64,000 nt of DNA from Sipunculus nudus. Its lineage: Eukaryota; Annelida; Sipuncula; Golfingiida; Sipunculidae. How positions within the stretch are numbered: position 1 is the stretch's first letter; each line of letters opens with the position of its first letter. Of this stretch, positions 10,090-22,509 are shown in pieces. The position numbers and the translations under genes are program-made. The DNA is taken from NCBI GenBank assembly GCA_026874595.1, contig CM049313.1, positions 9,793,508 to 9,857,507 on the forward strand. Reading direction: 5' to 3'. Below the pieces are notes generated by a model, which did not search any database, was not told the DNA's origin, and saw only the letters and a program-made list of their open reading frames with translations.

Positions 10090-12340
10090 TTCAGTCTTTG
10101 TGTACATACTAATAATATGACTATTGTATGATGGATAAGGAAGAAACAATAAAGGAATAATTTCTCTGGCTTTGTTTTTTTTTATATTTTTACATACATG
10201 GTTTCTGAGAAAATGATATATGATGTCGTCTTTATCAGATCTTAATTCTATCAATTTTTCACATTTTTCTATAATTGTCTGATGAATTTATCTTCTGAAA
10301 TACACATATTTGGTAAAATTTTAATCATCCATAGAAATTAAATCTGAAATTATGTGAACAAATCGGGATTAATTTGCACTACGGAGTATTTCAGTCTTCA
10401 TTTTGCTGGGAGATTAACCTTCAGAGACACTGTGATATTTTAACATTTTTATACAAACAGGAATTACTTAATATTAATTTTTTATATTAAGTAATCCTGT
10501 AATTTGAGGATTTGGAAGTGGCCTTAAGAAGCGTTTTTCTACTCTAAACATACAATATGCATCCCCTTCGCTACCAAATTCCACTTAAACTGGTAGATTC
10601 CTGCCTGGACACTGTCCTTTTGTGTCATATCCCTGCATCCTTATCAAAGTCTTACAAGTTTATATCTCAAACCGCTCATGGGGGCTGCCATTTTGTAAAC
10701 AGTAAAACCTGGACGTCACATGTCAAAATTATGGGTATAACATCACTTAATATGACTTCGCATTTCTCAAACCTCCATTCATTTGGTGCTCAAGCTTACT
10801 CTTTTTCAAAAATGTGAACAACAGTGTGACCATCAATAATTTCATTTATAACCTCTTGTCCTTTGCATAAACTTATCATGGATCATGGTATTTTTTTGTC
10901 CTGATGATCATTTAATAATTTAATTGCTTATTGCTGCAGTCAAGAAGAGAAAGATAGGCCAACAAATGAACATACTGGTTCTAGGTTCTGATGATCACTT
11001 AAAGATTAAATTGCTCATTGTTGCAATCAAGGAGAAAAAGATGGGCCAACAAACAAATATACTGGTTCTAGGTTAAAAATGGGCTCCAATTAAGTATGGC
11101 AGAATCTTTGTTCTTATCAAGAGGACTTGTAAGGTTAAAAAAAAACAATCTTAATTGAAAACAAGACCATAAGCCCATGTAGGTCATTTATTTATTATGT
11201 GCTAATGGATTTGAGGCGTTTAAGCTTGACTTATTTACTGGACAGACATTTTAATCATGTTAAATTTGTTAATAATATGATAATATGTTAATAATATGAT
11301 TATATATTAATAAAATGATTACAATACGACTGTTTCATGATTCAGGAGACCATATAAACTCAGGTTCTATAATTCATCAGTAAATATGCAGAAATTAAGT
11401 TTTAAGCATTTTTTAAAGAGTGAACCTGATATATATGTCAGGGCAGGTCCTAATTCATAGTAACATTCTTTGTAATATTTGCTCAAAAGACAAGTTCAAA
11501 TACAAGTGAAGTCTGCCCTCACAGTAGTATTGGCCTCTAGTGCCCTAAATCTACAGGTATATTTGTTGCCAAGTAGCCAGTGACTGCATGGTATCAAAAG
11601 CTTATATATGTCTCCTTGCATGTATTAGAAACATGCATGGTGTCGACACATTTAAAGTTTCACTGAGCAACACTTGTCTGATAAAGTTTTGTAACGTTAC
11701 CTCTGGTCAAATTAATCTGGCAACTAGCCCAATACATGCACATGGACATGACTTTACAGTTCACAAAACACATTGTTTTGTTTTATTTTAATTTTTATTA
11801 TTATTATTATTATTTTTATTTTTATTGTTATTTTTAAATAAGTATTTTATTGCTTTTCCATAATGTTACTGTGATCAGTTGGCACTACATGTGTATTTCA
11901 GTTTTGTGTGCATGTTGTTAGGTAAATTGCTATACAAGATATATATATTATATAATACAACATAATTATATTAGTTTATGGATTATATATATATATTTAT
12001 ATATATTTATATATATATATTAAGTAATTAACAGTTTTGTTAGTGTATATAGATCCTTTTTCAAAAGTATGCTAGCTCACAGACCATAACACTATCCATG
12101 TGGTCATGACTTTCTGCATGTCCAATTATAGCAAGTCCTATTATCAGATATACACAGAAAAAAAAACACATACTCATAAAACACAGGCATAACGTTTCAT
12201 CAATACATGCAATTAATTAAAATAAAATGTTGAATGTTTAATTTGTCAATTTTATCTGTGATAGGTTGCCGATAAATATATATTATATTAAACATTAATA
12301 TTCAATTTTGGTGGGTCAGCATTTTGCATATAGAGCTGAC
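10090..12340. other. No gene seen
   Basis: AT-rich non-coding sequence. Two similar stretches at about 10900-10980 and 10985-11075 (both with TGATGATCA, CAAGAGA/CAAGGAGAAAAAGAT and GGCCAACAAA) form a short tandem duplication. A TTA/TTTTTA-rich run lies at 11787-11840 and TATATA tracts at 11938-12020. No exon is supported. Confidence 0.6.
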
Positions 12341-12932
12341 ATAATACACAAATGAATGCGTCATTGTTATAAATACAGAACCCGTCACATACGCCCACAA
12401 CGCCAGATTGCAAGCCTCTTGTGTACAAACAGAGCCGCGTGGGTCATTATTATGTTAATGAGATTATTGAATATGTTAATGAGACTGACCTACTTTTGAT
12501 GTACACAATGCGAACGTGCTCGGGTGCTAAATTTGGCCAAGTGGGAGGCCAGTGATATCTGACAGCTCGTTTGAGCTCGACTTATTTCAGCTTTGTGCGT
12601 TTGCCACTTCTTTTCTGAATTATTCCCGTCTCAAGAACGTTTATGTAGCAAGGTAAGTGAAACAATAAATGTCTTATCAAGCTTGCATTGTTTGGTCTTC
12701 CACCACACAATTTTATACACGTACCAAACCAGCCAACTGGGAATGTTTACACCCTGGGTATATGGATTCCCAAGTTCCACTAATGATGCATAAACTGAAC
12801 CAGCACTCATTCCTTAAAAATTGGCAGCACAAAAATGCTGCACAGGATATTTTAATATTATTTATGCAATATAAATCACGTGGACAGATTGGTAAATTCT
12901 TCGTAGGGAGAAAACAGCTGGGCTTTAAATTG

Positions 12933-12940
12933 TGACGTCA
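12933..12940. promoter_or_regulatory. Full CRE palindrome TGACGTCA
   Basis: Perfect CREB/ATF site in the CpG-rich candidate promoter, with two further TGACGT cores within about 150 bases downstream. Binding is not shown. Confidence 0.5.
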
Positions 12941-13118
12941 GAGGCGTCGGGTCACATTGCCAGTTCACTTGGCACGCCAAATTCGCCTTTCCTAGTTTGC
13001 AATTAACCCCGCCATTAGTTGATATATGCTTCGAATGCTCTAAATGACGTAACATATTTCGATAGAATGTTCTTGGTGACGTGTCGTTAAAAAATTACCT
13101 GGATTTAACGAGGAGCTT

Positions 13119-13157
13119 GATTGGTCAAAGGTTACCAGAGCAAAACAAAGTCACGTG
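13119..13157. promoter_or_regulatory. Inverted CCAAT box and CACGTG E-box
   Basis: GATTGGTC (NF-Y type, 13119-13126) lies 25 bases before CACGTG (13152-13157, USF/Myc/TFE type), a spacing seen in many animal core promoters. This supports transcription starting nearby, direction unknown. Confidence 0.4.
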
Positions 13158-13243
13158 GTTTTGTTTATGCCGTCTGGGGTCGCTTGGTACAGCAATCACT
13201 GAGTTCGGTCACCACGGTATGTTGTCTTTATAATGTTAGAAAG

Positions 13244-13389
13244 ATGTTTAAAACGGCCGAAAGTTATGAATATCCGTGTAGCGACTGGCCGCATCTCATT
13301 TTAAAACCCCCGATGTTGAGCTTGATGGCCGCGTATCTCTGTCGTCAACGAACAAGAAAAAGACCAATGGAATTCTTTAGCTATATGAG
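13244..13389 (+). CDS. Possible N-terminal coding exon (unproven)
   Basis: An ATG-initiated frame of 48 codons with CpG-containing codons unlike the surrounding AT-rich DNA, ending ATG AG/gtatct at a weak donor. It ends in phase 2; joined to the acceptor at 22262 it would read AGG AGT ATG GAG in frame with the BTB gene, which has a one in three chance of happening by accident. BTB relatives usually start close to the ATG at 22266, so a non-coding role or no role is equally possible. The residues (PMLSLMAAYLCRQRTRKRPM) match no family I recognise with confidence. Confidence 0.15.
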
Positions 13390-13420
13390 GTATCTTTAAA
13401 TTCGTATGTTTCTGTATTGT

Positions 13421-15592
13421 ACTATATTCCCCTGGCTCCGATATAGCCGTTGCAGTGGTTCTTACAATTATAAATTATATACAGCAGGCACCTTTCACTA
13501 TCCATAGTCATGGACAGTCTGCGCCAACCAAAGACACTGTTACTGAAAAAAAGGAAGGTTCTTTGTCAAAATCTTGTAAAAAAACTAGTCAGTTTCACTG
13601 ACTGGAGTGTACAAAATAAGTATAAATACCCCATAAACTGGAAAACTTGAGTGATATATAATTTTCATTGGAAGAGCTTGTTACTTGTATTTTTTTCATG
13701 TGCTGTTGTTTAAAACAAGATAACTGAGCCGGTTAGGTTCCATCTCAGATATATTGTTGCAATCTTTATTGGTAGATAAAATGAAATTGTGATATAATAT
13801 TTTTTATGGGACAATTAAAGCTGTACATATCATATGATCCAAGCTCTCAAAGTGGACAAATCCCACCCTTTTCTTTTGTCTTATCAGATGCAAGTGTTGA
13901 ATATATACATATGTATATCCATAGTTTATTTTCATTATTAAAATAATAATTGTGTAGTTTTAACTCTCATATTTCATTTTTCTATCATAAAAGAATTTCT
14001 TGGCTTGTATACATGTTATAGCTTCCTTTCTTATACTTGAAAGTAATAACTGAGTAAAATATAAAAATATAATTTATTTAATTAATTTACCATTTAAGAC
14101 AACAATGATATGTCACCATTCATTATGTTCATCTAAGTCAGTTTAATCTTATCAGTTCATGTAATAAATAAACAGATTAATATAAAATTAACTGAAAATA
14201 TTAGAGACATGCCTATAATGGAATGAATAGTAAAAAGAGAGGTACGTGACATTTATAATAAAAGCCCTGGCAAAGTTGTGTGGTAGTTCTTGGTCCCAGG
14301 TATGTTCCCTTTGATTAAGTGGTCTATGAGAACTGTTACTATAGTGTTAGATAACACAGTTAGTCATAGGAAGTGTTACTGATTACATAATTGATGCTGG
14401 AGGTTCATTACATGAGACCACTCAACTGTTTTAGTCAGTGATTGTTTGCTTTGGGAATACCTATTGGCTCCATATGTTCTGATGTGACCTCATTACTATA
14501 AAACAGTTTGAATTTAATTGGTGTTATTTAGACATTTAGATATTTTATCTGTTCTGCGGAACAAAATAAATCGCTAAAATTCTTTAGATACCAAATATGT
14601 TAAAGAGGATTTTAATTGATGTACCATTTAAAAAATGTTGATCTGTTGAATTTCCCATTTAGGTTCCAAGAATGGCATTAACACAGAAATGGTAATTAAA
14701 ACCATTCTCAGATGTCTTTTTCCTTCATTACAGTATTAAAATGTATTTGTCCTTAAAATTATACACTTTTACATATACAGCCATTTCAGCAGGCCAGGTC
14801 ATGGTGAATTTCAGGTAATTGCAAGAAAGTGAACATTTGAAAGAACTATTTTTTAGCTGTTTCATCTAAGTAAACTAACTTTCCCCTTGTCACTGTTAAA
14901 CAAGTTTAATATTAATACATTTCTCATGTCATTTTCATATTGCCAAATACACTGACTTTACTGTGGTTGCCATTTTGTTTGTGTTTTGATTAATATTTGT
15001 GATATTCATTAGTTGGAAATAATTGTGAATATGAAACCCCTCTGGAATAAGATGCCCCATCAACATGGATGAACAACAGGGGATGATAGCTCAGCAGAAA
15101 CAGATTGGTCATACCACATTTGTAAACTTGATTCATTAATCAGCAACCTGATTTGTACTTTGCATCAAAACCAGACAATGCAAACACACATTAATTATTG
15201 TAAAACTATGGATATATCAACAGACACAGGTCATAATATAATGACTGTAAAAGATTTTAGTGAGGTATTGTGAAATTATTCTAATTATAAGACAAATACA
15301 AATACTGCTGTAGGCCTACTAAGATTTTATAGGTTCTGATGCAGTCGCTAAAATGAAACCCTTGCAAAATGTTCAAAATTGCAAAATTTCAATGATTAAA
15401 ACCATTATGGTTTTAAACATTGATCAAGAAGAATTACATGTGTTCTGATATATGATGACAATATATATAAATATTTTGATAATGATTTTTTTGGCTGTGA
15501 TTGTGAATCTGGAGTGGCTTTCCTGACCCCTGTACTTTTAAAAAATAAAGCTTAATTTAAGATGCACCTACTCATGCAGCTGGAAGGATATT
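13421..15592. other. No gene seen
   Basis: AT-rich, with no exon, long repeat or hairpin that I can support. It would be intron if the region at 12.3-13.4 kb is the BTB promoter. Confidence 0.6.
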
Positions 15593-16056
15593 TACTGTGG
15601 TTGGTTTCATTTTTGCGAGGTAATAATTTTGCCATATCCACTTTTTAGTGTTTCATGAGGGCTATTTTTTTGCGATCTCACCAATACAGTAAACCACACA
15701 GATATATTCTTTATAGCATGCAAATATTTAATATATTTGCAAAAAATTACAATGAGAGCCCATGGAACATTACACTTTGTAATTTCTTGTTGTTTTTAGG
15801 CAGGCAAAACCTCTCATATTATTCATAATATCAGTATTTGAGTAACAGATTACATAAAACATCTACTTGAATAATGTCAAAATGTTGCTTTGCTACAATA
15901 CAGACATATATAAGATGTCATTGAGGCTGCAGTATAAAATAATTTTCACCGTGACCGTTGCAGTTGGGGCATTTCATGGGATTTATTTTCACAATGATGG
16001 ACCTTTCAGGAACATAGCAAATTTAAAACCTCTGTGAACCCATGCTGATCATTGTA
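15593..16056. mobile_element. Degraded MITE related to 9654-10089
   Basis: The left end TACTGTGGTTGGTTTCAT with TTTTGCGAGG, then TGCGATCTCACCAATA, closely parallels the left end of the MITE at 9654. The right end (AATTTAAAACCTCTGTGAACC...) is eroded. Treated as an old member of the same family. Confidence 0.5.
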
Positions 16057-16260
16057 CTCCTTTCTCTTAAATAATTACACTCCCTAAAAATGCAGGAAAC
16101 AAGGGTCCAGCCCTGTTATACTGTTTAATAATGGACTACTTAAAAGATTTATTGTTATTTACACTAATACCAAATTTTACTCTCATTACCAGGTGCAGGC
16201 GTAAATGTGAAAAAGGCCCTCAGAAATGTGAGTGGAATTGGCCAAAATGTATATTCCATG

Positions 16261-18136
16261 ACACATTGGCAGGCATCAATAGTTTGTTCACACCATTGGT
16301 CCACAGGCATCAATAGTTTGTCCACACCATTTGCCCATAGGAACCAATAGTTTGTCCACACCATACACCCACTGGCATGAACAGTTTGTCTACGTCATTT
16401 GTCCACAGGCATCAATTGTTTGTCCACACCATTGGCTTACAGGCATCGATAGTTTGTCCACACCATACACCCACTTGCATCAACAATTTCTCTACACCAT
16501 TTGCCCACTGGCAATGTCTGGGATCAACAGTTTGTCCACACCATTAGTACACAGGCATTAATAGTTGGCTCACTGGCAGTGTCTGACATTACAACAGTTT
16601 GTCGACACCATTGGCTCACTGGCAGTGTCTGGCATCAATAGCTGTCGACACCATTGGCCCTCAGGCATCAGTAGTTTGTCTACACCATTTGTCCATAGGA
16701 ATCAATAGTTTGTCCACACCATACACCCACAGGCATCAACAGTTTGTCCACACCATTTGTCCACAGGAATCAATAGTTTGTCCACACCATACACCCACAG
16801 GCATCAACAGTTTGTCCACACCATACACCCACAGGCATCAACAGTTTGTCCACACCATTTGTCCACAGGAATCAATAGTTTGTCCACACCATACACCCAC
16901 AGGCATCAACAGTTTGTCCACACCATAGGCCCACAGGCATCAACAGTTTGTCCATACCATTGGTCCACAACCATCAACAGTTTGTCCACACCATTGGCCC
17001 ACTGGCATCAATAGTTTGTCCATACCATTGGTCCACACCCATCAATAGTTTTTCCACACCATTGGCCCACAGGCATTTATAGGTTGTCTACACCATTTGT
17101 CCATAGGAATCAATAGTTTGTCCACACCATACACCCACAGGCATCAACAGTTTGTCCACACCATTTGTCCACAGGAATCAATAGTTTGTCCACACCATAC
17201 ACCCACAGGCATCAACAGTTTGTCCACACCATTTGCCCACTGGCATCAATAGTTTGTCCATACCATTGGTCCACAGGCATCAACAGTTTGTCCACACCAT
17301 ACACCCACAGGCATCAATAGTTTGTCCACACCATTTGCCCATAGGAACCAATAGTTTGTCCACACCATACACCCACTGGCATGAACAGTTTGTCTACGTC
17401 ATTTGTCCACAGGCATCAATTGTTTGTCCACACCATTGGCTTACAGGCATCGATAGTTTGCCCACACAATTGGCCCACTGGCATTAACAGTTTCTCTACA
17501 CCATTCGCCCACTGGCAATGTCTGGGATCAACAGTTTGTCCACACCATTAGCCCACAGGCATTAATAGTTGGCTCACTGGCAGTGTCTGACATCAACAGT
17601 TTGTCCACACCATTAGTCCACAGGCATTAATAGTTGGCTAACTGGCAGTGTCTGATATCAACATTTTGTCAACACCATTGGCTCACTTGCAGTGTCTGGC
17701 ATCAATAGTTTGTCGACACCATTGGCCCTCAGGCATCAAAAGTTTATCCATACCATTGGTCCACAGGCATCAATAGTTTGTCCACACCATTTGCCCACAG
17801 GCATCAACAGTTTGTCCACACCATTTGCCCACTGGCATCAATAGTTTGTCCATGCCATTTGTCCACACCATAGACCCACTTGCATCAACAGTTTGTCCAC
17901 ACCATTGGTTCACGGGTATAAATATTTTGCCCACACCATTCGCCGACTGGCATTGTCTTTGATCAACAGTTTGTCCTCACCATTAGCCCACAGGCTTTAA
18001 TAGTTGGCTCACTGGCAGTGTCTGACATCAACAGTTTGTCCACACCATTAGCCCACAGGCTTTAATAGTTGGCTCACTGGCAGCGTCTGACATCAACAGT
18101 TTGTCCACACCATTGGCTCACTGGCAGTGTCTGGCA
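16261..18136. repeat. 34-bp minisatellite array, about 1.9 kb
   Basis: A unit of 34 bases, consensus ACAGGCATCAATAGTTTG then TCCACACCATTTGCCC, repeats for about 1.9 kb with variant units (ACACCCAC, TTGGCTCACTGGCAGTGTCTG). Higher-order blocks are also duplicated: 16305-16460 recurs nearly exactly at 17328-17480. Because 34 is not a multiple of three, each strand reads through all three frames in turn, which produces long but meaningless open frames. A diverged sister array of the same period is at 46727-46910. Confidence 0.93.
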
Positions 18137-18721
18137 TTTTGGGAAATTTCCTGATGTTCCAAAGGGTCAATCTGTCTCTGCTCAGCACCACATACTGTAA
18201 ACTCAGTGAAACATCTGCTCAGTGGGATAAAGAAATACAGGATTATATAACTCTGTTGGTAGAATAGGAAGTCCATGAAGTTGCTTAGTAAAAGTTATAC
18301 CCTATTAAAAATGATGAAAGGGTTATCACATATTGGCTCTATTTTAATAAAATTTTATATAAGTTGTATCAGTTATTTCTACCAGATGGCATAGATTAAT
18401 TGAGATAAGTAACTGGGGTTATTATCATAAACAGTTATATTGATGTGTCCCAGGACCCCATTCCACTGATCTGATGCATAAGCTTGGGGCTTTCAGGAAT
18501 GCAGGGGAAAGCACCTGGGGCATGCAAAATCCCAGTCAGACGCTCAGTTCTAGGGGTCAAATTAAGCATGCAAAAGAAATGCAAACATTGTGGCTGTGTG
18601 CATAGAGGATAAAACTTTGCTCTCATAGCAGGCATTGACCATTGCTGACTTTATCTGAAAACTAATCAATTGTGAAAACACTAATTTCATTCTAATCAAA
18701 TAATCATATAAAATAATCATT
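18137..18721. other. No gene seen
   Basis: Unique-looking sequence between the minisatellite and the next transposon. No exon with splice signals is apparent. Confidence 0.6.
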
Positions 18722-19069
18722 GTATCCCCAGACAATTTCAGGGGATACTGTTTTCATACCGGTCCCGCCGCCGCCACATATAAATCTTGTTGGCGCAATA
18801 ACTCAAAAAATGTTTCACGGATCTTTACCAATCTTGGTATATGTATAAATATTGGTGAGAGGATGACGCCTATATAAAAAGAGATCATGACCTTGATTAG
18901 GAAGGTGTCAGTGACCTTGAATAGGTCCAATTTTGGGGAAAATCACACAAATTCTTAAATATCTCATGAAATCTTGCATGGATTGATCCCAAAATCAAGT
19001 TGATGGAAGATCATGGATAGGGTTGTCATGTTCCAGAAACTGGTGGCGCCACCTATTGTTCTTTACTTG

Positions 19070-21483
19070 TTAGCTCAGCTGACTTTCAGTCATGCTGGGC
19101 TATAGCGATGGGTCTTTGTCCGGCGTCCTTCCGTCTGTCCGTCCGTTAGCAGGGCACAAATCGTAACCGTAGGGGCTAGGGCAATGAACCCTATGCAGTC
19201 TTAGAGGTTATAAAAAGATCTCCTTGCAAACCTGAAATTAGGTCACTGCGACCTATATTCTCGAAGTTATGGGGTGTGTTTGCACCCCCCAGAAATAACT
19301 CTTTGAGACAAAATTTTCATCCCAAACCTTCCATCTTTCACATACAGCTCACCTACCAAAAGGGGAAGAACCATAATTTTTTTTAGGTCAAAAGGTCAAA
19401 GGTCAAGGTCACAGGAGCCTCTTCTTTGAAAAGCCTGTGGATGCATTTTAAGCCAACCCTTTCATCCCAATTCTTTGATCTTTCACATATAGCTCACCTA
19501 CTAAGTTGGATAAGAATCCTATAGATTTTGAGGTCACAAGGTCAAAGGTCAGGGTCACAGGATCCACTTCTTTGAAAAGGTAGTGGACACATTTCAAGCT
19601 AGACTTTTCATTCCAAACCTTCCAGCACTGATATCGCTTCTCTGCCAACAGGGGAAAAGACCTGTTGATTTTGAGGTCAAAGGTCAAGTTCACAGCACCC
19701 ACTTCTTGCGTGGAGTCATTTTCAGGAAACTTTTCAATCTGTACCTTCCATCTGTCATATATGGCTTACCTACCAATAAGGGAAGAAGCCTATTGATGTT
19801 GAGGTCAAAAAGTCAAAGGTCAAGGTCACAATATTTAATTGTTCTAAATGCATGTGAGCATATTTAAAGTGTAACTGTTCAACCCAAACCTTCAGTCTTT
19901 CACATATGCCACATCTATGCATCACTCAGTTTGACTCAAACTTCATATTTATGGGTCTTTTTGCTTGAATAAATAACTTATTGATTTTGGGGTCAGCTGG
20001 TCAGCAGGTTAAAGGTTGCAGGTCAAAGTTATTCACCCATTGGTTGCCAAGTAATTACACCAGATTTAAGTGGTCAGTAGTTACCCATCTTTTAGAAAGA
20101 ATCCAGTTGATATATGGGCAAAAGGCCAAGGTCATAGGTCAGGGATGTTCACAATTACTTATTTTATAGACCATCTCTATTTTTCTTGTATATATAACCA
20201 TCCCACTCCAGCTGGTACATCTCCCTGTGTGGCTGTTATTGTGAGTGACACTGGTGACATATGACTCCCTTTTGTATCAGCCTATTAAGTGATAAGGCTC
20301 AGTGATAAGTACATCGTTACTTCATAACAAAAACACTGTTGTCAGAATGCTTCAGCCAGGCATTAAGACTGTGAGAGTATAGTATTAAGGTTTAGCTACT
20401 GATTTATAAGATGATGGGAACATTTTGCAGTTTATTTTATGGAATCCTAGCAATAAACTTAGTTTCCTAGATATCTGAATATTTTAATATATATCACCAC
20501 ATATAAAAGAAAGTGTTTGTTCTCATAATATGTGGATGTGTACCTTGATTTAGGATGGCTTTTTGTTTTATTTCAAGACTCTTAGTCATGCTTTCTGCAT
20601 TTCTTTTCTTTCAGGTTTGGCAGTTTACCTGCCCTGCTGACCCCATTGAAAAGCAGAGTGATAATAAAAAATATTGGACTTACACTTTTTACAATTGCAT
20701 ATCTATAAATCTGATATGAGGGCCTGGACATGCCTTTTGAATTATTTTGGGCATTTATTACTGGATAATTTGCCCCAAGTTTGGTCTCTTATTGGAGAAT
20801 GTGGGATATCAAATGTCATACTTGTCAGAAATCCATGTCTGCCAGTTAGCCACCTTAGAAATTCTTTCTTTAGGGCAGTTTCAGTAATTTTTCTTTAATG
20901 TTTTGTCCAATTTAGAGAATGTTTGTTGTCTGATTTCAGACTTGTCAGAAGTCCTATATGGCCACCAGGCAACCATCTTTTAATTCCTTTCGATCATATT
21001 ATCTCAAGAACAGTTAAAGTGAATGCAGTTGGATGTATATTTATGTAATCTTGTAAAGGATTGGGTCAAATATTTCTGAATAAATATTACCATCATTTAT
21101 AAAAGTGCAGTACAGTTGGCTTGTATTGAATAAAAATTCATACAGAAGCACCTGTTTCTCAATAATTCTTGCATGTATTTCCTTGATTTTTGCTATATAT
21201 TTTGATCTTATATTTGCCCTTTGTGGTGTTCCTTTTGAGACTGACAGGTTTCAAGCAAGCTGTTGGAATAGTTCCTGATAGCTTAACAATCATGCATTTT
21301 CCTCAGACCATCAATTCACTGTGTTTTAACCAGACATAGGTGATATATATTTCTGTTGTCATAGAAAATTTTCAACAAATTGGCAAATTGGTTCTTCAAA
21401 ATTTGACTGGAAGTTGTGAATCTCAGTCCATGATGTCACAGGTCATGCTTGGCAGCTGAGCGTCATGACCCATGGGTCACTTG
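19070..21483 (+). mobile_element. Helentron-like family 1 copy with AGGTCA-rich core
   Basis: Begins TTAGCTCAGCTGACTTTCAG and has a short TCCGTCTGTCCGTCCGTT tract. It ends with CAGCTGAGCGTCATGACC, the perfect TGACCCATGGGTCA palindrome and CTTG at 21480-21483 before a T-run. It lies in a T-run of the host element at 18722-22093. The core differs from other copies: about 140-base units carrying clustered AGGTCA hexamers (19310-19870), followed by unrelated sequence. No transposase is encoded. Confidence 0.75.
19310..19870 (+). repeat. ~140-bp tandem units with AGGTCA direct repeats
   Basis: About four units beginning TTCATCCCAAACCTTCCATC or close variants, each with AGGTCA runs: 19385/19393/19400/19406 (spacers 2, 1 and 0), 19531/19539/19546 (2 and 1), 19674/19681 (1), and 19802/19817/19823. 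The hexamer is the nuclear-receptor half-site. Whether any receptor binds is unknown. Confidence 0.8.
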
Positions 21484-22261
21484 TTTTTGTGCCATTTAAT
21501 ACCCCCAAAATTGCCACTTGACAGTACTGTGAGCACTATAAGTAAAAAACTAATGGACAGATTTCTTTTATATTATGCATATACATAGATATGGGTTATG
21601 GGATGATGTTTATTTAAATTGGGGTCATGACCTTTCCTATGAGAGTGGCCTTGACCTTGAATATTGCCATATATGGTGAAAATCACACAAAATCATTAAT
21701 ATCTCAATAAGGGGTGCATTGATTGGTCCAAAAATCAACTTGACTGAAGATCTTGGATAGTATTGTCATGTACCGGAAACTGGTAGCGCCACCTGTTATT
21801 CTTTTATTTGTTTTCGTGCCGTTTAATACCCCATCATTGCCACTTAACAGTACTGTGAGCACTACAAGTCAAAAACTAATGGACAGATTTCTTTTATATT
21901 AATTATATACATAGACATGGGTTAGGGGATGATGTATATTGAAATTGGGGTCATGACCTTTTCTATGAGAGTGACCTTTTCTATGAGTGTGGTCTGATAT
22001 TAATTGTTGCTGAAGATGGGGGGCCTGTTCTTAAAGGGGGGGGGGGATTAATTGTCTGGGGATACTATGGCACCTGCAGTGCCAAGAAATATCTTTTTAA
22101 TTATGGGTAAACATATTTATTCACAGATCACCTCCCCTCTGGATGACCCTTATTCTCATATGACACTCAACATTTTTCTCCTGAGTGTCGCGTACTCTTC
22201 ACTTTTTCTTCCATGTCAAAGCCCCGATAGCTGTATATTAAGGATCGTTTTACTGTTTCAG

Positions 22262-22509
22262 GAGTATGGAGATGGAATACCCAGACTTCACCAGTCCTGA
22301 TGAAATGTCCAGTGTCACCTTCATTATTGAGGGTCAGAAACTGTACGTCCACAGGGAGGTCCTGGCAGCCTGGTCTCCTGTTTTCCGATCCATGTTTGTG
22401 CGTGATTTCAAAGAAAAGACAGCCCATGACATTGAGTTACCAGGGAAGAAACTGGACAACTTTGTGGAGCTGCTCCATTGCATGTACCCTCCAATAAAGT
22501 CAATATCAG
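22262..22509 (+). CDS. BTB gene exon 1 (first coding)
   Basis: The acceptor ...tactgtttcag precedes GAGT-ATG, so at least one non-coding exon probably lies upstream. It codes for residues 1-81 plus the first base of codon 82. The CDS starts at 22266. The ATG sits where relatives of this BTB group start, a few residues before the D-F-S/T-x-P stretch (here YPDFTSPDEMSS). Confidence 0.87.

Larger units (their letters stand above)
12341..13420. promoter_or_regulatory. Candidate promoter / first-exon region, probably of the BTB gene
   Basis: This is the only non-transposon stretch in the window with clustered CpG dinucleotides. It holds a full cAMP-response element TGACGTCA (12933-12940), ATGACGTAA (13044-13052), GGTGACGTG (about 13075), an inverted CCAAT box GATTGGTC (13119-13126) and an E-box CACGTG (13152-13157). 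A consensus donor AAG/gtaagtga at 12652/12653 could end a non-coding first exon. The next plus-strand gene with an acceptor ahead of its start codon is the BTB gene at 22262. No transcript was available, so the link is inference. Confidence 0.45.
18722..22093 (+). mobile_element. Helitron-like element with GTATCCCC hairpin, split by a family-1 copy
   Basis: It begins GTATCCCC, an 11-base loop, GGGGATAC, then a CCGCCGCC run. Its first 16 bases, GTATCCCCAGACAATT, recur inverted without mismatch at 22050-22065. Just beyond is a perfect hairpin TGGCAC-CTGCA-GTGCCA (22068-22084), then a T-run, so the 3' end lies near 22093. The core has units with a GGTGGCGCCACC palindrome (exact at 19042-19053, one mismatch at about 21780). 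A family-1 element at 19070-21483 sits inside it. The parallel GTGCCGTTTAATACC unit at about 21810-21830 serves as an empty site. The design matches the element at 3706-4876. Confidence 0.65.

Noticed and set aside
16331-17487. Long plus-strand open frames of repeated peptide (HTICPQ, SLSTPYTH)
   Set aside because: They arise from a 34-bp satellite read in successive frames; no start, splice or codon signature, and the repeat drifts without regard to frame.
16261-18136. CRISPR-like look of regular short repeats
   Set aside because: Repeats are directly contiguous with no unique spacers, in a eukaryotic genome without cas genes.
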